64,000 nucleotides of DNA from Planctomycetota bacterium (GTDB lineage: Bacteria; Planctomycetota; JAJSAM01; JAJVHW01). The translations under genes and the position numbers were made by a program. The first letter of the stretch is position 1. Every line of letters begins with the position of its first letter. The stretch spans positions 199,707-263,706 of the forward strand of contig JAJRPF010000008.1 in NCBI GenBank assembly GCA_024280885.1, written 5' to 3'. The notes under the pieces are model-generated. The model was not told the DNA's origin. It searched no databases and saw only the letters and a list, made by a program, of their open reading frames with translations. Positions 1-8,951 of this stretch are shown piece by piece.

Positions 1-1
1 C

Positions 2-886
2 GTGACGGTCAACCAGGTACACAATGTCTACAAGCCCCCGATGAGTCTGCAGAAGCAGTGGACCGCGCGTGGTTACCACGGCTCCTTCGAGCACAACTCC
101 CGCGCAGTCATCAACCGCTACCTCGGCTATTGGGACTGCAACCCGGCGACGCTCACGCCCCTCTCTCCCGAGGACTCCGCTCCGCTCTACGTCGAGATGA
201 TGGGCGGCGCCGCGAAGATCATCGCGAAGGGCCAGGAACTCCACGACACCGGCAAGTACCGGCACGCGCAGGAGATCCTGATGAAGTTGGTGTACGCCGA
301 GCCGGAGAACCAGGCGGCCAAGGACGTGCTCGCGGATTGCTGGGAGCAACTCGGCTACCAGTACGAGAGCCCGAGCCTGCGCAATAGCTTCCTGATGGGC
401 GCGAAGGAACTGCGCGACGGCATCGTACCCGGCGCCAGTGCGAAGGCTTCCGGTCCAGACGTGATCAAGGCCATGACGACGGAGCTCTTCCTCGACTACC
501 TCGGCATCCGGGTCGACGACGAGAAGGCCGTAGGTATGGCGTTCACGATCAATCTGATCACGCCCGACAACGACGAGAAGTTCATCATCGAGATGAGCAA
601 CTCGACGCTCACGAATCTCGAGGGATACCTCGCAGAGACCCCCGATCTGACCATCACGATCGACCGCAAGCAACTGGAGTTGGTGATGATGGGTGAGGTC
701 ACGCTCGCGGCGCAAGTCGAGGCCGGGAAGTGCACGCTCACGGGCGATGCCTCCGTCCTACAGAAGCTCGCTTCGACACTCGCGCACTTCGACCCGTTCT
801 TCGAGATCCTCCCGGGGACCAAGGCGGGAGAGAAGCCGGACATGAACCCGTTTGAGCAGGAGCCGCCCGCCATGACCGGCGAGTAG
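2..886 (+). CDS. Alkyl sulfatase (BDS1/SdsA-like), C-terminal part, 5'-truncated by the window edge
   Basis: The reading frame is open to the left edge, so only the last ~294 residues are present. They match the region after the metallo-beta-lactamase domain of class III alkyl sulfatases. There is a helical dimerisation segment (about residues 65-140, with the typical run from YVEMMGGAAKI to AEPENQAAKDVLADCWEQLG), then an SCP2-like C-terminal domain (about 160-270) that binds the alkyl chain. The family hydrolyses primary alkyl sulfates such as SDS to alcohol and sulfate using a binuclear Zn site. That Zn domain lies outside the window, so catalytic integrity cannot be judged. The GTG at base 2 is an internal codon, not a start. 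The family call rests on the C-terminal domains only. Confidence 0.85.
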   Translation: MTVNQVHNVYKPPMSLQKQWTARGYHGSFEHNSRAVINRYLGYWDCNPATLTPLSPEDSAPLYVEMMGGAAKIIAKGQELHDTGKYRHAQEILMKLVYAEPENQAAKDVLADCWEQLGYQYESPSLRNSFLMGAKELRDGIVPGASAKASGPDVIKAMTTELFLDYLGIRVDDEKAVGMAFTINLITPDNDEKFIIEMSNSTLTNLEGYLAETPDLTITIDRKQLELVMMGEVTLAAQVEAGKCTLTGDASVLQKLASTLAHFDPFFEILPGTKAGEKPDMNPFEQEPPAMTGE

Positions 887-902
887 TTCGCGCGCGACAA
901 GC

Positions 903-926
903 GGGGGGTGGCGACGGCGCCCCCCC
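903..926 (+). terminator. G/C-rich hairpin after the alkyl sulfatase gene
   Basis: A run of six G (903-908) can pair with a C run (921-926). An inner GCG/CGC stem closes a short ACGG loop, with a two-base bulge. It lies 16 bases after the stop and before the Shine-Dalgarno of the next gene. There is no T tract, so termination is possible but not proven. Confidence 0.35.
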
Positions 927-965
927 CAACCATGAGAGAATCTCGGAGAGCGACCAGGAGATTGC

Positions 966-2522
966 ATGATCATGATGACGAAGCGAACCATCGCAGCGGC
1001 CCTCCTCGCCGCTGCCATCGCCCTTCCGGCGTGCACGGCGCGAGAGGCAGCAGAGGCTCCGAGTGCGACATCGCACTTCGAGAGTCTTGCCGAGCTTCCA
1101 TTCTCCGAGGACTACCCGACGCCTGAGACGTCTCGCACGCTGGACGAAGAGCTCTACTTCCAACGCGCGGTGCAGACGTACCTGTGGTCGCTTCCCGCGG
1201 TCAACATGCTCGCGATGAAGGAGGGGCAGGCGAAGACGTTCGGCGAGGGCTACCAGGTCCTCGCGATCTTCGAGAAGCGTCTGAAGCCAAGGACTCTGAT
1301 CACGACACCGAACTCCGACGTCATCTACGGCATCGGCTTCCTGGACCTGGCCGCAGACGGCCCGATGGTCATCGAGGCGCCGCCCATGATGCAGGCCCTG
1401 ATCGACGACTTCTGGCACCGGGCGATCGAGGGTCCGGAGGTCGATGGCGTGCAGTACTTCGCGGACATCGGACTCCCTGGTCCGGACAAGGGCAAAGGCG
1501 GCAAGTACCTGATCCTCCCGCCGGATCACGAGGGGGCCGTGGACGAGGACCAGTACTTCGTCTACCGCTGCAGGACGAATGGCGTGTTCGTGTTCCTGCG
1601 CGGGTTCTTCGAGGACTCAAGCGACCTGCAGCCCGCCGTGGACAACATGGAGAAGATCCGCATCTACCCGTTGAACGGGGCGGCGAAGCCGATGGAATTC
1701 AAGCATGCGTCCGAGGTGGACGCGGACTACCTCTTCGCGGACGACGGCCGCTACTTCGCCATGCTCGACCGTTTCGTCCAGAGCGAAGTGGTCGATGACG
1801 TCGATCCCTACATGCACGGGATGATGGCGGCTCTCGGCATCGAGAAGGGCCACCCCTTCGAACCCACCGCCAGGCAATCAGAGATCCTGAACGCTGCGGC
1901 GCAGAGTGCCTGGAAGATGGCCAAGAACCTCGCTGCGAACTCCGAGCGCGAACGGTCCGGGATCTGGTGGGCGGATCGCCAGTGGGTCGCCCACGCAAAG
2001 ACTGACCTCGACGACTTCATGAGCACCGGCCTGGACACCGACTTCAACGTGATCGCGACCGGTCATACGGACGTGAACGCCAAGGCGCACATGTTCATCA
2101 ATCATTACTCGATCAGCCCGGGGATGATGACGTCCCGCGTCGATACGGGGGCGAAGTACGCAGGTGCATACAAGGATGCCGATGGCGCATATCTGACCGG
2201 GGGCAATGCGTACAAGCTGACGCTGCCCGCGGATGTGCCGGCGGGGCTCTTCTGGTCGGTGACCGTCTATGACGCGACGACTGCCGCCGGGTTGGACAAC
2301 GGCCAGGACTACCCGTCCATCGGTGACCGCGATCGGCCGACGCAGAATGCGGATGGCTCGACGGACCTCTATTTCGGTCCCGAGGCGCCCGAGGGCAAGG
2401 AGTCGAATTGGGTGAAGACGGTGCCCGGCAAGGGCTGGTTCTCTCTGATTCGTCTCTACGCTCCCGGACAGGCGTTCTTCGACCGCTCGTGGAAGCCCGG
2501 CGACTTCGAGCGGATGAAGTAG
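966..2522 (+). CDS. DUF1254/DUF1214 domain lipoprotein (copy 1)
   Basis: This is a 518-residue protein whose N-terminus is a lipoprotein signal, with a hydrophobic run ending in LPAC (Cys ~23). A DUF1254 domain follows (about 55-190, with the conserved TPNSDVIYG-type segment). The C-terminal DUF1214 domain (about 400-515) carries the YxLTLPADVPAGLFWSVTVYD-like signature seen across this family. The biochemical role of the family is not established. Members are often cell-envelope proteins near hydrolases and transport-like barrels, as here. AGGAG lies five bases before this ATG; a second ATG two codons downstream is also possible. A paralogue lies at 4327-5834, and an outer-membrane barrel gene follows each copy. 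The family call is secure; the function is unknown. Confidence 0.85.
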   Translation: MIMMTKRTIAAALLAAAIALPACTAREAAEAPSATSHFESLAELPFSEDYPTPETSRTLDEELYFQRAVQTYLWSLPAVNMLAMKEGQAKTFGEGYQVLAIFEKRLKPRTLITTPNSDVIYGIGFLDLAADGPMVIEAPPMMQALIDDFWHRAIEGPEVDGVQYFADIGLPGPDKGKGGKYLILPPDHEGAVDEDQYFVYRCRTNGVFVFLRGFFEDSSDLQPAVDNMEKIRIYPLNGAAKPMEFKHASEVDADYLFADDGRYFAMLDRFVQSEVVDDVDPYMHGMMAALGIEKGHPFEPTARQSEILNAAAQSAWKMAKNLAANSERERSGIWWADRQWVAHAKTDLDDFMSTGLDTDFNVIATGHTDVNAKAHMFINHYSISPGMMTSRVDTGAKYAGAYKDADGAYLTGGNAYKLTLPADVPAGLFWSVTVYDATTAAGLDNGQDYPSIGDRDRPTQNADGSTDLYFGPEAPEGKESNWVKTVPGKGWFSLIRLYAPGQAFFDRSWKPGDFERMK

Positions 2523-2586
2523 TGGGCGCGCCTTCGAGAGGCCCAGATCACCCCAAGACGACTGCGTCCCGAACAAGGAGATCGTG

Positions 2587-3561
2587 ATGAAGCGCCAACC
2601 CACTCTTCTGATTCTGCTACTCATCGTGACGGCCATGGCGAGCGGCTGCGCCTCGCATGAATCGAACGCCCGTCTTCACGATGCGCGGGACGCTCCGCCC
2701 GCTCAGGTCGCGGCGATCGGGAACGCCCCGACGACTTCGCTGACGGGAGTTCCGGCCGGCGTCCCATTCGTGGAGTACGAGAGCGGTGCTGTCGGAAGCG
2801 ATCTCGAAGACGCGACTCCGCCGGCATCCGCGGACGCGACCGCCAGCGAACTCGCGAAGAAGACCCAGAATCCGGTCGCCGACCTCATCAGCGTTCCGTT
2901 CCAGAGCAACTTTCTCCAGAACGTCGGGCATCGCCGCAAGAGCGCCTACGTGCTGAACATCCAGCCCGTGATCCCGATCCACCTGAACGAGGATTGGAAC
3001 GTCATCACGCGCACGATCCTCCCAGTCATCGACTCGCCGGAGATCGTGCCGGGCTTCGGAGACGAGAGTGGTCTCGGCGACATTGACTTCACCGCGTTTC
3101 TCTCGCCCTCGAAGCCGGAGGGCTGGATCTTCGGATTCGGTCCGACGGTCTCGCTGCCGACGGCCAGCGAAGACGAACTCGGCTCCGAACGGTGGGGCTT
3201 TGGCCCGTCGGCGGTCGCGCTGAAGATTGACGGCCCGTGGGTCTACGGAGCGCTTGTGAAGAACCAGTGGGACGTCGGCGGCGACAGCGATCGTAAGCAT
3301 ATCAACCGCGGCCTGATGCAGCCCTTTGTGAACTACAACCTGGCTGGCGGCTGGTACCTGGTGTCGGGGCCGATCATCACGGCCAACTGGAAAGCAGACT
3401 CCGGCGAGAAGTGGACCGTCCCCGTCGGCGGCGGATTCGGGCGGCTCTTCCTGATCGGTGAGCAGCCCGTGAACGCGCAGTTCCAGACGTTCTACAACGT
3501 CGTGCATCCGTCGTTGGGCGGCAACTGGTCGATGCGCCTGCAGATCCAGTTCCTCTTCTAG
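2587..3561 (+). CDS. Outer-membrane beta-barrel lipoprotein, transporter-like (Phenol_MetA_deg/neuromedin-U type)
   Basis: The protein has 324 residues. The N-terminus is a lipoprotein signal ending in ASGC. A low-complexity linker of ~80 residues follows, then about 230 residues of alternating polar/aromatic strands (NIQPVIPIHL, WNVITRTILPV, WIFGFGPTVSLPT, WYLVSGPIITANWK). The final residue is Phe, as in many BAM-inserted barrels. The pattern fits the family of small barrel proteins near aromatic or organic-compound catabolic genes. AGGAG at 2576-2580 gives good spacing to the ATG at 2587; a GTG one codon earlier is too close. The gap to the DUF1254 gene is ~60 bases, suggesting co-transcription. 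A substrate cannot be deduced. Confidence 0.75.
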   Translation: MKRQPTLLILLLIVTAMASGCASHESNARLHDARDAPPAQVAAIGNAPTTSLTGVPAGVPFVEYESGAVGSDLEDATPPASADATASELAKKTQNPVADLISVPFQSNFLQNVGHRRKSAYVLNIQPVIPIHLNEDWNVITRTILPVIDSPEIVPGFGDESGLGDIDFTAFLSPSKPEGWIFGFGPTVSLPTASEDELGSERWGFGPSAVALKIDGPWVYGALVKNQWDVGGDSDRKHINRGLMQPFVNYNLAGGWYLVSGPIITANWKADSGEKWTVPVGGGFGRLFLIGEQPVNAQFQTFYNVVHPSLGGNWSMRLQIQFLF

Positions 3562-3617
3562 ATCACCGTTCCTCGACACCGAGACACTCCAACAACCATT
3601 GCCCCACGGAGACCGCC

Positions 3618-4079
3618 ATGAATCGTCACATCGCCACTGCCCTCGCCCTGCTCGGGACCATCTTCGCCGTTACTGCTTGCGGCTCCAGTCAGGGCAGCAA
3701 GACATACAGCCGGCGCGAGACGCAGAAGCAGCAAGAGGTCTTCCAAGGCACGATCCTGCGCGTCGAGGATGTCAACATCGAAGGTGAGTCGACGGTGCTG
3801 GGCGCTGTCGGTGGCGGCTTCCTGGGGTATGCGCTCGGTAACACCATGGGCGGCGGGTCGGGCAAGAAGATCGCCCGGACCGGCGGCGCGGTTGGGGGTG
3901 CCGTCGCGGGCTCGGCCCTCGAGAAGAAGGCGCGTTCGTCGGCCGGCCTCGAGATCGAGGTCGAACTCGACAACGGCGACCTGCTCGTCGTCGTGCAGGA
4001 GAAGGACGACCAATTCGCCGTCGGCGACCGGGTCCGCGTGATCCGCGCGCCAAACGGTGTCGTGCGAGTCCGCCAGTAG
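3618..4079 (+). CDS. Glycine-zipper outer-membrane lipoprotein (SlyB-like)
   Basis: This is a 153-residue lipoprotein with a signal peptide ending in VTAC (Cys ~21). A glycine-rich two-helix segment of about 45 residues follows, with GxxxG spacing around VGGGFLGYALGNTMGGG and GGAVGGAVAGSA. This matches the glycine-zipper 2TM domain of SlyB/PcP lipoproteins. The C-terminal ~45 residues (LEIEVELDNGDLLVVVQ and a basic tail) form a small beta domain typical of SlyB. Such proteins support outer-membrane integrity. It sits between two DUF1254/barrel pairs and is probably transcribed with the upstream barrel gene. The family call is good; the gene name is not assigned. Confidence 0.75.
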   Translation: MNRHIATALALLGTIFAVTACGSSQGSKTYSRRETQKQQEVFQGTILRVEDVNIEGESTVLGAVGGGFLGYALGNTMGGGSGKKIARTGGAVGGAVAGSALEKKARSSAGLEIEVELDNGDLLVVVQEKDDQFAVGDRVRVIRAPNGVVRVRQ

Positions 4080-4326
4080 GCGCCCAACTGCCGGCGTCGA
4101 GAGGACGGCAGCAAGAACAACAGACACCGATGCTTGAGTCCGCAACTGCGTCGCTCATCAGCCACAACGCGGCAACTGACCGTCATCACGGAGGAGAACC
4201 GACACCATGGTGTCCACGAAGCGAGAGTGCGCAGGTGAGTGGCTGCAGCGAGTGCGCCCCATTCGAGCAAGCCTGAGCATTGGCCGGAAGTTGAGACTTG
4301 CCCCAACTCAAGACGGAGTGACTCAG

Positions 4327-5834
4327 ATGAAAGTCATCGTTGTACTTAGCATTGCACTGTGTGCGATTTCCTTGTCCGCGTGTCGGCATCTGAAACGGAC
4401 GATCCTGGCCGTGCCACTGTTGGGTATGACTACCTTGGGCACCCCGTAGAGGAACCCCGGAGTGGTCAACCTCCCGAAGGGGCGGTCTCCTCGATCCGCG
4501 ACTATGATTATCAGATCAAGTATCAGAGCGCGTTTCAAGTATCGCTCTGGGCCATGCCCGCTACCTCGATCTATCGATTTCGTGCCTCCGCGTTTAGCGA
4601 TCTTGGCGTAAAAGACAACGACATCCTGACTTGGTCCGGCACCGCAGGCCCCAATCTCGAGGGTCTAACTGTCAACAGCAGTACGCCATACATCGCAGCG
4701 TACACTGATTTGCAGAAAGGGCCTGTGGTCCTGGAAGTTCCGGCCTCCGGCGACGACGGATCTCTATATGGCCAGGTTGTGGATGCCTGGCAATTCTCTA
4801 TCGCGGATGTCGGCCCATCCGGCCTTGATAAAGGCCAGGCTGCGAAGTACATCTTTACGCCTCCGGGATATGCTGGCGAGGTTCCTGATGGCTATATCCA
4901 TGTGGCGTCTCCAAACTACCGGATCGCCTTGGCTTTCAGGTCGATCGTGGCGGAGGGAATGACAGAGCAGGACGCCTACAACTACGCCCACAAGCTGCGA
5001 ATATACTATCTCTCGGAGGCCGAGAGCCCGCCGAAGCAGAAGTTCCTCGACCCGCTGAACATGCGCTACTCGACGCTGATCAGGTACGACGAGCACCAAT
5101 TCGAGGACATTCATGCGGTCTTCAGTGTTGAACCGCCGCGCGAGAAGGACAAGATCATGCTGGGAATGCTCAAGACACTGGGCATTGAACGCGGCAAACC
5201 ATTCAATCCAGACGAGACCACGACACGCGCCATGCGCCAAGCTGCGATCGATGTCTGGTACTACATGCAGCATCGCTTCGACAACGTTCCACAAGAGGAA
5301 ATGTACTGGCCGGACCGGCACTATCTAACCCTGATGATGACGGATCGAAATCGAAGGTTCGAGTATGAGTACGAAGATCGCATCGACATCATTCCTCGAG
5401 CAATGCAATTCATGTGGTGCACGTATGTTCCCAAGCAGGTGAGTGACTCTCCCGCTACGCAGTATCTCTCAGCAATCGCTGACAGTAACGGCGATCTGCT
5501 GGAGGAAGGGAAAACCTACAAGATCGATGTGCCGGCTGACGTGCCTGTCAAGCAGTTCTGGGCTCTGACCGTCTATGATCGAGCTACGTTCAGCTTCATC
5601 TACACGCCTGGGAAGCGAACGACCTTATCCACTTATGACATTGACAAGATGGCGAAGAATCCTGACGGCTCCATTCCTATCTATGTGGGGCCGAAAGCGC
5701 CTGCGGGCATGGACGGCAACTGGATCGATACAGCCGGAAAACGCCCCATGCCGATGTTCCGCTTTTACGGTCCGATGGAGGCTCTGAACAAGAAGGTGTT
5801 TAAGATGCCAGACTTCGAGTTGCTGAAACTGTAG
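4327..5834 (+). CDS. DUF1254/DUF1214 domain lipoprotein (copy 2), apparent frameshift between signal peptide and body
   Basis: A good start (GGAG eight bases before ATG 4327) opens a perfect lipoprotein signal, MKVIVVLSIALCAISLSAC. That frame ends at TAG 4447-4449 after 40 codons. The DUF1254/DUF1214 body lies in the -1 frame from about 4386 to 5834: SETDDPGRATVGYDYLGHP, then a family-typical domain pair ending NKKVFKMPDFELLKL. One missing base near 4384-4389, just after the lipobox Cys, explains both reading frames. Possible causes are sequencing or assembly error, a recent inactivating deletion, or programmed -1 slippage; no obvious slippery heptamer was seen. The body is otherwise intact and resembles the copy at 966-2522. 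Base composition is visibly less GC-rich than in neighbouring genes. Confidence 0.8.
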
Positions 5835-6004
5835 ACTCGTTGCCGATTTCGACTTGCGACGCAGGTACCCGTTCACCCCCTGGCTCAGATGCAACGTGAG
5901 TGCATGCGAGTCGCGGATTCCGGACTGACGGTGTCGCCCGCGTCCGGCAGATAGAGCACTCTCTGCCGACTCATCGAGGACGACAGAATCAGTTAGGAGA
6001 CGAG

Positions 6005-6982
6005 ATGACTCGCAAGCGATGGCCAGGTGTGGCGTTGATTCTCGGAGCGGTAGCACTCAGTGCCGGTTGTGCCTCGGGGTCCTCCGCTCTTGCAGAGCAG
6101 GCCGCCGCGATTGCCATCGCGGATGGTGCGGCGGAGAGCGAGGCCGCAGCCGGGCGCGGAAGTCGCGCACCCGTCGTGCCGCGTGGCCAGCCCATGGGCG
6201 TGGACTACTCCAGCGAACTCGAGGCGGCGACGCCACCCGAGCGCGAGGAGTCGGATGCGCCCGATTGGCGGCATACGCTCTCGCTCTATGCGTGGGTCCC
6301 GAACCTGCACGGAGACATGCGCGTCGAGGGGATCGACTCTTCCCCGGACTTGACTCGTGGAGATGTCATCAGCAATACGGATCTCGCCATCTCAGGGCGC
6401 TACGAGGTCCAGCCGCCGGGGGCCCCGTTCTCGTTCTGGGTGGACCTGTTCTACGCCAATATCTCGGCCGACGACTCGGCGGAGACGCCGGTCGGCCGAA
6501 TCGATGCGGACGTGGACGTACGCCAGACGTTCTTGGAGTTCGCCGCGGCGTTCCATGCCTGGCAGTCCGAGGAGGAGATTACGACGATGGCCGGCCCGAC
6601 AGCGCGGGCGAAATTCGATCTCTACGGCGGTGGGCGCTACACGCGATTTCGCACCAAGTTCGATCTGAAGATCAAGTCCGTCGGCGCGAAGGCGAGTTAC
6701 GACGAGGCGGAAGACTGGCTGGACGCCATCGTCGGCGCGCGCATTCGGTACGGCGTGACCCCGCGGCTCTGGTTCGTGGCTCGGGGCGATATCGGTGGGT
6801 TCGATCTCGCGACGAGTTCGCATCGGACCTGGACGCTGACCGGAACACTGCAGTACCTCGTTACGGCGCAATGGGCTGTCGGTGCTGGGTGGCGGACGAT
6901 GGACATCGATTACAAACGGGGCGACTACAAGGTCGATGCTCGCATGTCCGGCCCGTTTGCAACCGTCACGTACGACTTCTGA
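6005..6982 (+). CDS. Outer-membrane beta-barrel lipoprotein
   Basis: The protein has 325 residues. The N-terminus MTRKRWPGVALILGAVALS-AGC is a clear lipoprotein signal. A ~70-residue polar linker follows, then a barrel-like domain with alternating strands (HTLSLYAWVPNLHGDMRV, DLFYANISADDS, FDLYGGGRYTRFRTKFDL, LWFVARGDIGGF, YLVTAQWAVGAGWRTM) ending in VTYDF. The ATG at 6005 is preceded by TTAGGAG. The upstream in-frame ATG at 5900 has no such site and would bury the signal peptide. It follows the second DUF1254 gene, as the barrel at 2587 follows the first. The phosphatase gene starts eight bases after its stop. The specific ligand is unknown. Confidence 0.7.
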   Translation: MTRKRWPGVALILGAVALSAGCASGSSALAEQAAAIAIADGAAESEAAAGRGSRAPVVPRGQPMGVDYSSELEAATPPEREESDAPDWRHTLSLYAWVPNLHGDMRVEGIDSSPDLTRGDVISNTDLAISGRYEVQPPGAPFSFWVDLFYANISADDSAETPVGRIDADVDVRQTFLEFAAAFHAWQSEEEITTMAGPTARAKFDLYGGGRYTRFRTKFDLKIKSVGAKASYDEAEDWLDAIVGARIRYGVTPRLWFVARGDIGGFDLATSSHRTWTLTGTLQYLVTAQWAVGAGWRTMDIDYKRGDYKVDARMSGPFATVTYDF

Positions 6983-6989
6983 GGCGCCG

Positions 6990-8711
6990 ATGAGACGCCC
7001 CCGCCTGTTCGCTCGCTCGGCGTTCATTGCGACCGCATTCATGGCGCTGATGCCATGCGCGCCTGCGCACGCGGACGAAGGCGAGCCGGAGATCCGTCTC
7101 GTGTTGCAGATCACGGTGGATCAACTTCGCGGCGACATGCCATCGCGGTGGGGGGACCGGATGGGCGAGGGGGGCTTCCGCCGCCTCTTGGACGAGGGCG
7201 TCGTCTTCGAGGACGCGCACCACCGACATGCGAACACCGAGACGATCGTCGGTCACGCGACACTGGCGACCGGTGCCGATCCAGCGGTGCATGGCATGGT
7301 CGGGAACGTCTGGTTCGACCGTGCCCTCGACCGCTATGTCTACAACGTCGAGGACGAGCGCTATCCGCTCCTGTCGGCCGATGCGGGCGTGGACCGCGCA
7401 ACCGAGATCGATCCGACACAGAGGACGGCGAAGAGTGATGGCCGCTCCCCCGAGGCGATCCTCGTCTCGACGTTCAGCGATGAGTTGACACTGCGCACGA
7501 ACGGTCGCGCGAAGGTCTTCGGTGTCTCCGTGAAGGATCGCGGCGCGATCTCCATGGCAGGCCACTCGGGCAAGGCGTTCTGGTTCTCCAAGAAGGGCGG
7601 CGATTTCGTCACAAGTCGCTACTACTACGACGCATATCCGAAGTGGGTGACCGCGTGGAACGGTACGGCCCCGGCTGCCAAGTACGGGGGCGCGTCCTGG
7701 TCGCTCGACGGCGAGCAGGCGAGCTACGAGTTCGGTGAGCACGACGATCAACCGTGGGAGACGGATCTCGCTGGTTTCGGGCGCACGTTCCCGCATCCGT
7801 ACGGCAGTGCCGACGGCAAGTACTTCACGACACTCCTGACCATCAGTCCCGCTGGCGACGAGTTGGTCGCCGCGTTCGCTAAGGAGCTGATCGCGCAGGA
7901 GGATCTTGGCGCCGACTCCGTGCCCGACTATCTCTCCGTCAGCTTCTCTGCCACCGACTACGTCGGACACATCTTCGGTCCGTCGTCGCTCGAGTTCGAG
8001 GCCAATCTTCTGCGTCTCGATCGCACCCTCGCGGGACTGCTCACGTTCGTTGACGAGCGCATCGGTCTCGACAAGACGCTCATCGTGGTGTCGGCGGATC
8101 ACGGAGCGGCAGAAGCGCCTGCGTACCTGAATGAGCGCGGCATCCCGGCCCAGATCTTCGATCCCGACCGTGTGAACAAGGCGCCGCGATTCGCCGCTCT
8201 TCGCAAGCGCTTTGGGCTTGGCGACGAGCTGGTCACGTCGTACTTCCACCCGTACCTGAGCCTTGATCACAAGGCGATCGCGAAGGCCGGACTGGATCTG
8301 GATGAAGTGTCGCGCGCTGTCGCGCGCGAGGCCGAGCTTCTGCCTGAGATCTTCCGCGCGATAAGCAGTGCGGACCTCTCGGCCGGTCGCGTGCCCGACA
8401 CGGAACTCAGTCGCCAGATTCTCCGTAATCACAACGATCGCCGTTCGGGCGATGTCTACATCGTCCTCGAGCCGCATTGGATGATCGCCGACTTCGACGG
8501 TCTCAGCGTTGCGGCGACGCATGGTTCACCCTGGACATACGACACGTTCGTGCCCGTGATCTTCGCTGGCGCCGGGCTTTCACCGCAGCGTGTCTATCGG
8601 CGCGTCGAGACCGTCGACGTCGCGCGCACACTGGCTGCGGCGCTCGGCACGAAACCCCCGTCCGGCGCAACGGGCGACATCTTGCCCGAGGTGCTCACGA
8701 AGCTCCGCTAG
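6990..8711 (+). CDS. PafA-like alkaline phosphatase / type I phosphodiesterase family, exported
   Basis: This is a 573-residue protein with a Sec signal (MRRPRLFARSAFIATAFMAL, cleavage near AHA-DE, ~28). The alkaline-phosphatase fold is indicated by metal-binding D44 in LQITVDQLRGD and by the NTETIVGHATLATG segment, where T85 is the likely nucleophile. A second metal site is indicated by SFSATDYVGHIFGP and VVSADHGAAEAPAYL. Spacing matches PafA-type monoesterases and phosphodiesterases of the Phosphodiest family, which release phosphate from small organic esters in the periplasm. The ATG at 6990 is chosen over the ORF-extending upstream start because it gives a signal peptide and lies seven bases after the preceding stop, implying an operon. 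Substrate range is not resolvable here. Confidence 0.85.
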   Translation: MRRPRLFARSAFIATAFMALMPCAPAHADEGEPEIRLVLQITVDQLRGDMPSRWGDRMGEGGFRRLLDEGVVFEDAHHRHANTETIVGHATLATGADPAVHGMVGNVWFDRALDRYVYNVEDERYPLLSADAGVDRATEIDPTQRTAKSDGRSPEAILVSTFSDELTLRTNGRAKVFGVSVKDRGAISMAGHSGKAFWFSKKGGDFVTSRYYYDAYPKWVTAWNGTAPAAKYGGASWSLDGEQASYEFGEHDDQPWETDLAGFGRTFPHPYGSADGKYFTTLLTISPAGDELVAAFAKELIAQEDLGADSVPDYLSVSFSATDYVGHIFGPSSLEFEANLLRLDRTLAGLLTFVDERIGLDKTLIVVSADHGAAEAPAYLNERGIPAQIFDPDRVNKAPRFAALRKRFGLGDELVTSYFHPYLSLDHKAIAKAGLDLDEVSRAVAREAELLPEIFRAISSADLSAGRVPDTELSRQILRNHNDRRSGDVYIVLEPHWMIADFDGLSVAATHGSPWTYDTFVPVIFAGAGLSPQRVYRRVETVDVARTLAAALGTKPPSGATGDILPEVLTKLR

Positions 8712-8744
8712 TCGCTCCCGCTCGCGCACGGCAACCTCACACAT

Positions 8745-8795
8745 GGCGGAGCGATCGCTCCGCCTCTTCCTGACGCGGCGCGCCGCCAGGAAGAG
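8745..8795 (+). terminator. Two back-to-back hairpins after the phosphatase gene
   Basis: 8745-8764 is a perfect 20-base palindrome that can fold as an 8-bp stem with a GATC loop. It is followed at once by a second hairpin: CTCTTCCTG (8764-8772) pairs with CAGGAAGAG (8787-8795) around a perfect GCGGCG/CGCCGC core. It lies 34 bases after the stop. There is no T-rich tail, but the tandem stems are strong enough to suggest a transcription end. Confidence 0.5.
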
Positions 8796-8820
8796 CCCGC
8801 TTCGCGTGGCAGGCTGCGGG

Positions 8821-8951
8821 CGGCTCGGCTTCGCGCAGCTTGCGGATGATCTGTTCTGTCGTGTGCTTCTTCCGTTTCACCGTGTTGCCTCCTGGCCTCT
8901 TCGGCCGTAAGGCTCTCATAACGGGTGGGTTGGTTCACGGGGGGCAGACCA
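8821..8951 (-). mobile_element. IS3-family left-end remnant with the first codons of OrfA
   Basis: On the minus strand, a GTG at 8880 begins VKRKKHTTEQIIRKLREAE, the typical N-terminus of IS3-family OrfA (helix-turn-helix) transposases. The frame loses similarity after ~19 codons near 8821. Upstream of it, at 8951, the minus strand reads TGGTCTGCCCCCCGTGAACC, which has the look of an IS3-type terminal repeat. Only the left end and start of OrfA survive; OrfB and the right end are absent. The coding remnant is convincing, the exact element end less so. Confidence 0.55.

Noticed and set aside
6966..8522. Minus-strand open frame (518 codons) opposite the phosphatase gene
   Set aside because: It mirrors a convincing PafA-like enzyme and has a Val/Arg/Leu-rich shadow composition.
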